Below, in pieces: positions 56,781 through 64,000 of a DNA stretch of 64,000 bases. The first letter of the stretch is position 1. Every line of letters starts with the position of its first letter. The notes below the pieces were generated by a model. It did no database searches. It was not told the DNA's origin and worked only from the letters and a program-made list of their open reading frames with translations. The position numbers and the translations under genes were made by a program. This DNA comes from Lewinellaceae bacterium (GTDB lineage Bacteria; Bacteroidota; Bacteroidia; Chitinophagales; Saprospiraceae). The DNA lies in contig JACJXX010000002.1 of the NCBI GenBank assembly GCA_020636435.1, positions 496,001 to 560,000 of the forward strand, read 5' to 3'.

Positions 56781-57533
56781 ATGTTAGTTTCTCCCATCGC
56801 TTACCAGTCGCACTACGAAGTGCGCACCTACGAGATCGACAGCCGCCGGCGCATGACCATTCCGGCCATGGTCCGCCTGATGCAGGAAGCGGCCATGCAG
56901 AACGTCATCCAGCTCAACCTCTCCGTCTGGGACCTGAAGCCGCAACACATCTCCTGGGTGCTGATGCGCAAGCAACTGAAGATACACCGCCTGCCAAAAC
57001 TCGGAGAGCGCATACGGGTGATGACCTACCCGGCAGGCTTCGAGCGCATGTTTACCTACCGGGATTACAAGGTGCTGAGCGAGCAGGGGGAGCTGCTGGC
57101 CTCCTCCTCTTCTACCTGGCTGCTGATGGATACGCAGAGCCGCCGGATGGCGCCCATTCCAAAATTCATACTGAATCTGGAAGACAAAATGCCTCCTCCG
57201 GAAGATTGCCTGCCCCGCCCGGAAACCCGGTTGCCCAGGTTCGAACAGGCCCAGTACGCCAAAAACTTCCAGGTCAACTGGCACGACCTCGACTTCAACG
57301 AGCACCTCAACAACACCTTATATATACAGTGGTTGCTCGAACCTCTCCCGAAAAACATCCTGGAAAGCGGCGGGCTTCAGCAACTGGACATCAACTACCG
57401 GGCCGAATGCCACTGGCAGGACCACGTCCGGGCCGAGGCGCTGCTCCTGGAAGAGGATGGAAGCTTCCTGCACCGGCTCGTCAACGAAGCGGACGGCAAG
57501 GAACTGGCGGTGGCGAGGACGAGGTGGGGGTAA
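56781..57533 (+). CDS. Acyl-[acyl-carrier-protein] thioesterase (FatA/FatB-like)
   Basis: 250 aa from MLVSPIAYQSHYEVRTYEID (ATG 56781). Double hot-dog fold: first hot dog with RMTIPAMVRLMQEAAMQNVI and ISWVLMRKQLKIHRLPKLGE; second with QVNWHDLDFNEHLNNTLYIQ (the N-x-H-containing catalytic-lobe motif of the family) and LDINYRAECHWQDHVRAEAL. Releases fatty acids from ACP, setting chain length for lipids. The frame stays open upstream to 56640 but that part is not homologous. Divergent from rpsL; not in an operon. Confidence 0.88.
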   Translation: MLVSPIAYQSHYEVRTYEIDSRRRMTIPAMVRLMQEAAMQNVIQLNLSVWDLKPQHISWVLMRKQLKIHRLPKLGERIRVMTYPAGFERMFTYRDYKVLSEQGELLASSSSTWLLMDTQSRRMAPIPKFILNLEDKMPPPEDCLPRPETRLPRFEQAQYAKNFQVNWHDLDFNEHLNNTLYIQWLLEPLPKNILESGGLQQLDINYRAECHWQDHVRAEALLLEEDGSFLHRLVNEADGKELAVARTRWG

Positions 57534-57553
57534 GGGGCAAATGGTTGAATGGC

Positions 57554-57705
57554 TTTGGACTTTGGACGTTTTAAAAAAACGCCCTTTTAAGTCGGAAATC
57601 GGAAGGCGGAAGTCGGAAAACGGGCGTTTGACGCTCATTCTGGGCCATATTCCGACTTCCAATTTCCCACTTCCGACTTCACCCTTGGTTCGTCCAAAGT
57701 CCAAA
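57554..57705. repeat. Nested inverted repeats in spacer 57534-57840
   Basis: TTTGGACTTTGGACG (57554-57568) and CGTCCAAAGTCCAAA (57691-57705) are exact reverse complements. Inside, GGAAGTCGGAA and TTCCGACTTCC repeat in opposite orientations. A non-coding repeat block, possibly terminating the thioesterase transcript. Confidence 0.55.
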
Positions 57706-57839
57706 ATGGCTAAACTGTTAAATGGTTCAATGGCTGGGCCCAATGGAATGGTTATATTGCTGGCCGGATTGAACTCCGGATTTTCATCGGAGGCTTTGCA
57801 ACAATATAACCATCCACCCAGCCTCCATCAGAGCCAACA

Positions 57840-57929
57840 ATTCACTCACTCATTCACTCATTCACTCACTCACTCATTCACCCACTCACTCATTCACTCA
57901 CTCACTCACTCACCCACCCACCCATTCAC
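57840..57929. repeat. Microsatellite (CACT/CATT tetranucleotide) overlapping the GH3 stop
   Basis: About 20 tandem 4-bp units of CACT, CATT and CACC type. The right end covers the last codons and TGA stop of the GH3 gene on the minus strand, which are themselves made of GTGA/GGTG units. Confidence 0.85.
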
Positions 57930-60182
57930 CCCCCTCACCATCTCATCCAGTTGCTCCAGCGTAAAGGCGCCGCGGGAGGACACCACCAGCTTGACCAGCG
58001 GCAGGTCCATGAAGTGGGCTTCCATCATAGCCAGGGCATCTTCGTCGGCGGGTTTTCCGCCATAATACTGCCACACCTGGCCCATCAAGGCCTTCATGGT
58101 TTCGGCGGAACGGGGGTGCCGCAGCCATTCCTTGATCGGCGTATAACGGCTGAAGGGAACGAATGCCTCTTTGGCAACCCGCAGTTTGATGGTTTGCTTC
58201 AGGCGGATATCCCGGCTGGAGGCGCCCACCATTATATGATAGGCGCCGCTATCCACCACCCAATCGTTGATAGCCGGGTTGAAATAGGCAAAATCGCGGC
58301 GGCTCAGTTGGAAGGTAACCTCCTTTTGGCTTCCCGGCTCCAGCGATACTTTGGCGAAGGCCCGCAGTTCTTTTTCCGGGCGTTGCAGCCGGCACTCCTC
58401 CTGGCTGACGTAGAGCTGGACCACTTCCTGGCCCGCCCGGCGCCCGCTATTGTGAACCAGGACCCTTATTGTAAACTGAGGATCATCCGCAAGGCCCGTT
58501 TCGCTCAGGCTCATTCCGGAATATTCGAAATTGGTGTAGGACAGGCCGTGGCCGAAGGGAAACAGCGGCTCGATATCCTTGGTGTCGTAATAACGATAGC
58601 CAATAAAGATTCCTTCGCCGTATAACACCTTCCCGTGCGCGCCGGGCCAATTGAGATAAGAAGGATTATGCTCCAGGCGCTGCGGGAAAGTTTCCGATAA
58701 CTTCCCGGAAGGGTTGGCTTTTCCGGACAGGATGTCCGCAACGGCGCCGCCACCGCCCTGCCCGGCCAGCCAGCCTTCCAGTATGGCCTTTACTTCGTTG
58801 TGCCAGGGCATGCTCACTGCCGAGCCGTTGGTCAGCACCACGATGGCATTGGGCTGAACGCGGGCAACGGCTTCTACCAGGGCGTTGTGGGCCGGGGGCA
58901 GGCCGATGTGCCCGCGGTCGAAGCTTTCGGATTCGTATTTGGAAGGCAGGCCGACGAACAGCACAGCCGCTTTAGCTCCGGCGGCCGCCCGGCAGGCCTC
59001 ATCGATCAGTTGCCGGTCTACCCGGTCCGGATCATCATAGCCAGGAGCATAAGCGAGGGCGCCGAAATACGCCTGCAGTTCCTCCCAGGCAGTATCTACC
59101 TGGGTCGGCACCACCTGCGAGCTGCCGGCGCCCTGAAAGCGCGGCTCTTTGGCGAAGCGGCCGATCACCGCCAGGGAGGTGTTGGCGGGCAGGGGCAGGA
59201 TATCCGCCTCGTTCTTGAGCAGCACCATGCATTCGGCCGCCACGCGCCGGGCCAGGTAGTGGTGTTGCCCGAAATCGGCCGACAGGCCATCCTTCCGGGA
59301 TGCGTCGGCCAGCAGGATAACCGCCAGCAAATCCTCCACCACCTCGTCCAGGCGGGCCTCGGCCAGCTCGCCGTTGCGGACGGCAGCTGCGATCTTCTCG
59401 TCGTTGTACCCGCCGCTGGAAGGCATCTCCAGGTGAAGGCCGGCGCGGATGCCGGCCACCCGGTCATTGACCGCCCCCCAGTCGGAGACGACAAATCCTT
59501 TGTATCCCCATTCTTCCTTTAATATTTGGTGCAGCAAATGGTGGTGCTCCGAAGCGTACGTTCCATTGACCTTGTTATAGGCGCACATCACCGTCCAGGG
59601 GTTGGCCTTTTTGATGGCAATCCGGAAAGCGGGCAGATAGGCTTCCCGGAGCGTCCGTTCGTCCAGCTCCGCGCTGATGAACATGCGTTCGAACTCCTGG
59701 TTGTTGACGGCGAAATGTTTCAAAGAGGTTCCTACCCCTTCGCTTTGCACTCCGCGGATAAAAGCGGCGGCTATCTCGCCGGCCAGCACCGGGTCTTCAG
59801 CGAAGTATTCGAAATTGCGCCCGCCGAGCGGCGACCGCTTCATGTTGACGCCCGGGGCCAGCAGAACCTGTACGTCCTGCGCCTGGCACTCCCTGCCGAT
59901 GGCCTGGCCCACCTCGTAGATCAGCCCGGTGTCCCAGGAAGCGCCCAGGGCCGAGGCGGTGGGGAAACAGGTGGCGGGCAGGCTGCTGCCCAGGCCGCCT
60001 TCCTGGCCGCTGGCCGCTTTGCGCAGGCCGGTCGGGCCGTCGGCCATCCATATAGACGGGATGCCCAGGCGCTCCACCGGCTTGGTGGCCCAGATGTCCT
60101 GCCCGCTGCACAGGCCGGCTTTTTCTTCCAGCGTCATCTGCTGCACCAGGCTGCGGGCCTTGGCGCGGTATGCTTTCATCAT
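57906..60182 (-). CDS. Glycoside hydrolase family 3 beta-glucosidase
   Basis: 758 aa, cytoplasmic (no signal peptide). TIM-barrel N-domain: KRSPLGGRNFEYFAEDPVLA, SLKHFAVNNQEFERM, and the nucleophile Asp234 in YKGFVVSDWGAVNDRV. The second alpha/beta domain (~310-530) runs LLKNEADILPLPANTSLAVI ... VLTNGSAVSMPWHNEVKAIL and the fibronectin-III-like C-domain (~590-690: FTIRVLVHNSGRRAGQEVVQ). Hydrolyses beta-linked glucosides or related saccharides with retention. C-terminal ~70 residues (SAETMKALMGQVWQYYGG) extend beyond common GH3 and end MVRGVNGWVGE inside the microsatellite. Confidence 0.93.
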   Translation of the reverse strand: MMKAYRAKARSLVQQMTLEEKAGLCSGQDIWATKPVERLGIPSIWMADGPTGLRKAASGQEGGLGSSLPATCFPTASALGASWDTGLIYEVGQAIGRECQAQDVQVLLAPGVNMKRSPLGGRNFEYFAEDPVLAGEIAAAFIRGVQSEGVGTSLKHFAVNNQEFERMFISAELDERTLREAYLPAFRIAIKKANPWTVMCAYNKVNGTYASEHHHLLHQILKEEWGYKGFVVSDWGAVNDRVAGIRAGLHLEMPSSGGYNDEKIAAAVRNGELAEARLDEVVEDLLAVILLADASRKDGLSADFGQHHYLARRVAAECMVLLKNEADILPLPANTSLAVIGRFAKEPRFQGAGSSQVVPTQVDTAWEELQAYFGALAYAPGYDDPDRVDRQLIDEACRAAAGAKAAVLFVGLPSKYESESFDRGHIGLPPAHNALVEAVARVQPNAIVVLTNGSAVSMPWHNEVKAILEGWLAGQGGGGAVADILSGKANPSGKLSETFPQRLEHNPSYLNWPGAHGKVLYGEGIFIGYRYYDTKDIEPLFPFGHGLSYTNFEYSGMSLSETGLADDPQFTIRVLVHNSGRRAGQEVVQLYVSQEECRLQRPEKELRAFAKVSLEPGSQKEVTFQLSRRDFAYFNPAINDWVVDSGAYHIMVGASSRDIRLKQTIKLRVAKEAFVPFSRYTPIKEWLRHPRSAETMKALMGQVWQYYGGKPADEDALAMMEAHFMDLPLVKLVVSSRGAFTLEQLDEMVRGVNGWVGE

Positions 60183-60255
60183 ATTGAAGGATTTAGAAGG
60201 ATCGCCAACATAATGATAAATTGCGGCTTTTTGTCAAAGAACGGGCAAAAAGAGC

Positions 60256-60714
60256 TTACCCTCCCGCCAGCCTCATCCTGACCATGCCGTTTGGCATGGC
60301 CTCTATCGGAAAAACGGTCATTTGCCTGGGAATGAGCACCGGTTCGATCTCGGCAAAATCTCCGGCGGACCGGGGGTAAGCCACTGCACGAACTGGCTTG
60401 CCTCCATCCAGGAAAACCAGCAGGGCGACATCGTCGCGCTGGCCGATATCGAAATGGCGGAGGCTACTCAGGTCTACCTTGAGCCGGTTGCCGATCTCAT
60501 CGACAGGACTGTAAGGCGCCAGGACCAGCAGGTGGCTCCATTCGAACCCGTTTAACTCCGAAAAGGACACCATGCCCAGATTGGCCGAAAGGGTGGCCTG
60601 TATCTCCGCCTCAATCAGCGCTTCCAGTTTTTCATCGCCGTTCAACTGATTGCTGAACTTGCTGCACCCCGACAGCACAAGGACGAGCGCTAAGCAATTT
60701 AAGATGGTTCGCAT
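60256..60714 (-). CDS. Hypothetical lipoprotein
   Basis: 152 aa. Lipobox LVLVLSGC|S (Cys17) after MRTILNCLALV. The mature part is soluble alpha/beta: DEKLEALIEAEIQATLSANL, GFEWSHLLVLAPYSPVDEIG, DDVALLVFLDGGKPVRAVAY. The W-S-H-L-L-V-L-x-P-Y pattern recurs in small Gram-negative lipoproteins of unknown function. Located between the GH3 and CDF genes on the same strand, 67 bp before the CDF 3' end; operon membership is unclear. Confidence 0.65.
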   Translation of the reverse strand: MRTILNCLALVLVLSGCSKFSNQLNGDEKLEALIEAEIQATLSANLGMVSFSELNGFEWSHLLVLAPYSPVDEIGNRLKVDLSSLRHFDIGQRDDVALLVFLDGGKPVRAVAYPRSAGDFAEIEPVLIPRQMTVFPIEAMPNGMVRMRLAGG

Positions 60715-60781
60715 GATTCAACGCTTGATGGTTCAGTTGGCAATGGTTAAAAAACACGGCGGTAAAAATAGGGTTTAAAAC

Positions 60782-61660
60782 TCACTCCGCCAGCTCGCAG
60801 TTCTCCTCGTCGAGTTCTGTTTCTATGGTGTAATGGGAAAAAGGATACTTTTTGAGAATGTCTTTTACCTGCCGTTTGGCCTCCCGAATCTGCCCGAAGG
60901 TTTGAATGTCCTTCAGCACTACATGAGCGGTAAAAACGTGGTTTTCGCCTTCGAGGGACCAAAGGTGGGTGTGGTGCAGGGAGCCCACATGCGAAACGGC
61001 AAGCAGTTTCTGCTCAATGTCTTTGATCGTGACGCCTTCCGGCACGCCCTGCAGGAAAAGATGCAGCGTATCCCTCAGGCGGCGCACCACATTATACAAT
61101 ATATATATGGTGATGGCCAAAGACAGGGCAGGGTCGAGGTAGTGGATATCCCGGAAGAGGAGCACAATGGCCACCACCAACACGGCTGCCCAGCCGAGCA
61201 CGTCTTCCAGGAGGTGCCAGGAGACGACCCGTTCGTTCATGGTCTTGCCGCTGCTGAGCTTCCAGGCGGCATAGCCGTTGACGGTTACCCCCAGGATAGC
61301 GAAGAGCGCCATGCCCTGCGCATTGGAATGCTGGGGCTCCAGGATGCGCCCCACCGCCTCGTAAATGATGTACACCGAGCCCCCGATGAGCACCAGGCTG
61401 TTGATGAGGGCGCCGAGCAGGGAAAAGCGGTGATAGCCGAAGGAGTACTGTTCGGTGCGCCCTTGTTTCGATTTGCGGTCTAGGTACCAGGAAAGCCCCA
61501 GGGAGATGCTGTCGCCCAGGTCGTGCAGGGCATCCGACAGGATAGCTACGCTGTTGGTCAGCAGCCCCCCGATAACCTCCAGGATGGTGAAAGCCAGGTT
61601 GAGGAAGAAGGCGATGGTCAGGTTTCGGCCGGAGTGGTGGTGGTGGTGGTCGTGTGGCAT
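60782..61660 (-). CDS. Cation diffusion facilitator (CzcD/ZitB-like) metal exporter
   Basis: 292 aa. Starts with a His-rich metal-binding head (MPHDHHHHHSG). Six helices follow: TM2 with NSVAILSDALHDLGDSISLG (H-x-x-x-D zinc site; Asp at SDALHD), TM5 with VVSWHLLEDVLGWAAVLVVA (second H-x-x-x-D). The cytoplasmic C-domain has LHLFLQGVPEGVTIKDIEQK and LHHTHLWSLEGENHVFTAHV. Exports Zn2+ or Cd2+/Co2+ by proton antiport. Its start (61660) is 37 bp from MITE copy 3, so the MITE may supply or disturb upstream sequence. Confidence 0.92.
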   Translation of the reverse strand: MPHDHHHHHSGRNLTIAFFLNLAFTILEVIGGLLTNSVAILSDALHDLGDSISLGLSWYLDRKSKQGRTEQYSFGYHRFSLLGALINSLVLIGGSVYIIYEAVGRILEPQHSNAQGMALFAILGVTVNGYAAWKLSSGKTMNERVVSWHLLEDVLGWAAVLVVAIVLLFRDIHYLDPALSLAITIYILYNVVRRLRDTLHLFLQGVPEGVTIKDIEQKLLAVSHVGSLHHTHLWSLEGENHVFTAHVVLKDIQTFGQIREAKRQVKDILKKYPFSHYTIETELDEENCELAE

Positions 61661-61696
61661 GTCATTTAATAGAGTTTATTCTGAAAATTTCCGTAA

Positions 61697-61855
61697 GGCA
61701 CGACGAAAGAATAAACTGTCCATTCTGGCTTGTACTTTTTGCGCCATGCTGCGTTGCTCATCACTCAGGTAGCTTTGGCTATCCTCATTCTTCGCGCCTT
61801 GCCTGGCACAAAAATTACTGCCCCATAATTGAACACTTTATTCTTTCCTCGTGCC
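61697..61855 (+). mobile_element. 159-bp MITE, copy 3 (TAA target duplication)
   Basis: Flanked by TAA (61694-61696, 61856-61858). Only one mismatch by eye to copy 2. It lies between the CDF start and the ATPase debris. Confidence 0.88.
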
Positions 61856-61858
61856 TAA

Positions 61859-62343
61859 GGAAATACCGTTGTCCTGATAATCCTGTAAATAGTGGCTTAA
61901 AGCGCAAACAACTGCCCAAAGGTAAGGAGTGGCGAGGTGCAATTCAAAGGCCGTCACATTTTTTAGATGCATTGTTTGATAAGGCTGAAAACCATATTAC
62001 TGTCGTAAAAGCATTGGCTTCAAAATGGAAGGGGCTTACCCGAAAGGAAATTGTTGCTGCAACCGGCTTGAGTAATTCAGGAAGCCTTACCAGGATATTG
62101 GAAGAATTAGAAAAATCCTCATTTATTCAAACCTATTACCCTTTGGGCAAAAAGAAAAAGGGAAGCCTTTAGCTTATAAAAGAACGTTGAGGGAAAGAGC
62201 AAGTATTTTCTCAGCCATCACAAAATCCCGCAAATCAATATTTATGGCCCTGGTTACAACTTATGGCTTGCCAATCAGAATGCCCATATAGATGTTATAC
62301 AAAATGCAATAACCCTTGAAGAATTGTTTAAACCTGCTTTATA
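61859..62343 (+). pseudogene. AAA-family ATPase remnant (ATPase_2/archaeal-type, C-terminal pieces)
   Basis: The frame LDALFDKAENHITVVKALAS, KWKGLTRKEIVAATGLSNSG, SLTRILEELEKSSFIQTYYP, LGKKKKGSL stops at 62172. It matches the winged-helix region that follows the NTPase domain of a common Bacteroidota ATP-binding protein (~380 aa). Further on, in shifted frames, come SRKSIFMALVTTYGLP and NAHIDVIQNAITLEELFKPA, the end of the same family. Both the NTPase domain and ~120 residues of the nuclease-like middle are gone. The 5' edge is junk next to the MITE. Confidence 0.65.
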
Positions 62344-62395
62344 GAGTCAGTATGGTTTGTCATATAGCTGGTTTGCGTTTAACAACCTGAAGTAA

Positions 62396-63592
62396 ATGGT
62401 ACAACTGGGCCTACGGCAAAACTGGCGGCAATTCACCCTACTGGTTATCATCAACGCCTTCGTTGGCGGCATGGTGGGCCTGGAGCGCACCATCCTGCCC
62501 GAGATCGCCGAGGCCGATTTCGGCATGGCCGCCAAAACGGCCATTCTTTCCTTCATTGTGGTTTTCGGCATCTCGAAGGCCATTGCCAACTACTACACCG
62601 GGGCGCTGGCCGACAAAGTTGGCCGCAAAAACCTGCTCACGCTGGGCTGGCTAATCAGCCTGCCCGTGCCCCTCCTGCTCATCTACGCCCCGGCCTGGAG
62701 CTGGGTTATTTTCGCCAACATCCTGCTCGGCATTCACCAGGGGCTGTGCTGGTCGAGCACGGTGGTGATGAAGATCGACCTGGTGGGCGAGAAAAACCGA
62801 GGCCTGGCCATGGGGCTGAACGAATCGGCGGGCTACCTGGCGGTGGGAATAGTGGCCTTTCTAACTGGTTGGATAGCGGCGGAATACGGCCCCCGCCCCT
62901 ACCCTTTCTACCTGGGCATCGGCTTTGCGATTATTGGCCTGCTGAGCAGTTGGTTTCTGGTAAAGGATACGGAGCATCATGTAGCCCTGGAAACGGCTCA
63001 AAGCAGTAGTCCCCCGCTGCAAAATGTGTTCTGGGCAACTACCTGGAAGGACAATAACCTGGGGGCCATTACCCAGGCCGGGCTGGCCAACAACCTCAAC
63101 GACGGCATGGTGTGGGGCGTGTTGCCCATCCTGTTGGCCTCCAAGCATTTCGGGCTGGATGAGATCGGCAAGGTCGTCGCCCTCTACCCCATCGTCTGGG
63201 GGCTGGGGCAACTGCTGGCCGGCAAACTGGCCGACCACCTCAACAAGAAGAAGATGTTGTTTTGGGGGATGTTGCTACAGGGGCTGGCCTTACTACTAAT
63301 GGCCTACGCAAGCACCTTTGCCCAATTCGCCATCCTCTCCATCCTTCTCGGCATGGGCACGGCCATCGTCTACCCTACTTTCCTGGCCGCCATCGCCGAT
63401 TATGCTCCCCCGCAGCAGCGGGCGGAAAGCATCGGGGTGTTCCGCCTGTGGCGCGACCTGGGCTACGCCGTCGGCGCCCTGCTTGCCGGCGTGGTGGCGG
63501 ATGCGCTGGGGATCGGCTGGGCGGTGGGGGTGATTGGAATACTGACGATCGTTTCGGCGGGGGTTATTCAGGTTAGAATGGAGGGGAGGTGA
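62396..63592 (+). CDS. Major facilitator superfamily transporter
   Basis: 398 aa, 12 predicted helices. TM1 FTLLVIINAFVGGMVGLERT; loop 2-3 signature GALADKVGRKNLLTLGWLIS (the MFS G-x-x-x-D-R/K-x-G-R-K/R motif); second half from ~205 (NNLGAITQAGLANNLNDGMV) with the parallel loop KLADHLNKKKMLFWGMLLQG. It resembles the 'MFS transporter' clade with NDGMVWGVLPI, sometimes linked to metal or sugar-phosphate efflux; substrate unknown. Monocistronic, after the ATPase remnant. Confidence 0.88.
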   Translation: MVQLGLRQNWRQFTLLVIINAFVGGMVGLERTILPEIAEADFGMAAKTAILSFIVVFGISKAIANYYTGALADKVGRKNLLTLGWLISLPVPLLLIYAPAWSWVIFANILLGIHQGLCWSSTVVMKIDLVGEKNRGLAMGLNESAGYLAVGIVAFLTGWIAAEYGPRPYPFYLGIGFAIIGLLSSWFLVKDTEHHVALETAQSSSPPLQNVFWATTWKDNNLGAITQAGLANNLNDGMVWGVLPILLASKHFGLDEIGKVVALYPIVWGLGQLLAGKLADHLNKKKMLFWGMLLQGLALLLMAYASTFAQFAILSILLGMGTAIVYPTFLAAIADYAPPQQRAESIGVFRLWRDLGYAVGALLAGVVADALGIGWAVGVIGILTIVSAGVIQVRMEGR

Positions 63593-63714
63593 TGGTGGAG
63601 TTGAGTTCGATGATGGTTTCCATGCTTATGCTTTTCTAATCAGCCCAAGATAAAAAATTCCGGAAAATTTCATTTAATGTCCACACAATCATTGTTTAAA
63701 CATCAAATATTTGT

Positions 63715-63722
63715 TATCTTTG
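63715..63722 (+). promoter_or_regulatory. Sigma-A -7 box (TATCTTTG) for the terminal gene
   Basis: TATCTTTG with ATTG 20 bp upstream (63691-63694) fits the phylum's consensus. The implied leader is ~175 nt and contains the hairpin repeat 63784-63836. Confidence 0.55.
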
Positions 63723-63783
63723 TTTCGTCAACTCCGTCGAATTGGTATTCATAAAATAAACAGGGGATTCATTTAAATCGTGA

Positions 63784-63836
63784 TAGCCGACAGGCGAGCG
63801 ACAACGCAGAACATGACGGAGTCGCCAGCCGGCATC
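63784..63836. repeat. Solitary hairpin unit related to 16241-16417
   Basis: Reverse complement reads ATGCCGGCTGGCGACTCC ... GCTCGCCTGTCGGCTA, the same ends as the tandem units. It is enclosed by CGTGAT/ATCACG and, further out, GTCGAATTG/CAATTCGAC, so it can form a long nested stem-loop in the leader of the last gene. Confidence 0.65.
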
Positions 63837-63905
63837 ACGGCCCCTTATTAATTCATGAAACTCAATTCGACGGTTATTTCTACAAACATTAAAAACTTGC
63901 CAGCC

Positions 63906-64000
63906 ATGGACCGCAAGAACTTTCTGAAGAAAGCAGCCCTGAGTGCGGCTGCAGCTATGACCGGAAGTTCCATCCTCAAGGCCAACAGCCGCCAGGGAAA
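63906..64000 (+). CDS. Exported protein, first 31 residues only (runs off the window end)
   Basis: MDRKNFLKKAALSAAAAMTG, SSILKANSRQG. The RKNFLKKAALSAA pattern resembles Tat leaders of Bacteroidota (usually S-R-R-x-F-L-K), with RK instead of RR followed by a hydrophobic h-region; export is likely, Tat dependence uncertain. The product cannot be identified from this piece. Confidence 0.6.
   Translation, partial: MDRKNFLKKAALSAAAAMTGSSILKANSRQG

Overview
The window is bacterial chromosome (GC roughly 55 %) from a member of Bacteroidota, most likely the class Saprospiria (Lewinella/Phaeodactylibacter/Haliscomenobacter relatives). Reasons: housekeeping promoters have the Bacteroidota form TTTG-N19/20-TANNTTTG; starts lack Shine-Dalgarno sequences; secreted proteins are typical of the phylum (reg-prop two-component kinase, M16 pair, PorT-like barrels, META lipoprotein); and the uninterrupted str-S10-spc-alpha ribosomal array lacks tuf. 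The genus call is inference.

Layout. 1-7100: 5' part of an isocitrate dehydrogenase gene, a TetR regulator, a TetR-like protein without visible HTH, a two-lobed retropepsin-like protease, a three-repeat glycogen-binding-like protein and the ribosomal ABC-F factor EttA. 7100-8900: a genomic scrapyard with a decayed UPF0175/DUF3368 toxin-antitoxin pair, a 163-bp MITE inside the toxin remnant, a DUF697 protein and a second MITE type (159 bp). 8900-15470: TspO-like protein, EamA exporter, formate/nitrite channel, ECF sigma factor, a small AT-rich membrane protein, a 491-bp repeat element and an IS630-family insertion sequence whose transposase frame is split. 15470-22770: LytTR response regulator with its large propeller-type sensor kinase, then an inactive/active M16 peptidase pair. 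23250-25480: lipoproteins and a hemerythrin-like protein.

25600-36130 reads as an envelope or general-stress island: two CsbD proteins, a coiled-coil lipoprotein, three outer-membrane barrels, DUF3185 and DUF1328 mini membrane proteins, a YtxH protein, an ECF sigma factor, a stand-alone receiver, a thioredoxin-like protein, a histidine kinase with an ethylene-receptor-type transmembrane sensor, and a sigma-54 activator. Five transcription units here share an upstream motif GAACAY-(G/A)-N15/16-GTT(CTATA) that resembles an ECF promoter. I infer it is the regulon of the ECF factor encoded in the middle of the island; this is the most interesting signal of the window.

36200-56300 (minus strand): rpsL-rpsG-fusA-rpsJ-rplC-rplD-rplW-rplB-rpsS-rplV-rpsC-rplP-rpmC-rpsQ-rplN-rplX-rplE-rpsN-rpsH-rplF-rplR-rpsE-rpmD-rplO-secY-map-infA-rpmJ-rpsM-rpsK-rpsD-rpoA-rplQ. 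It has a strong promoter before rpsL, a second perfect-looking promoter before rplO, and a 159-bp MITE between secY and map.

56780-64000: acyl-ACP thioesterase, GH3 beta-glucosidase, lipoprotein, CDF metal exporter, a third 159-bp MITE abutting the debris of an AAA ATPase gene, an MFS transporter and the first codons of an exported protein. No tRNA, rRNA or CRISPR array was seen.
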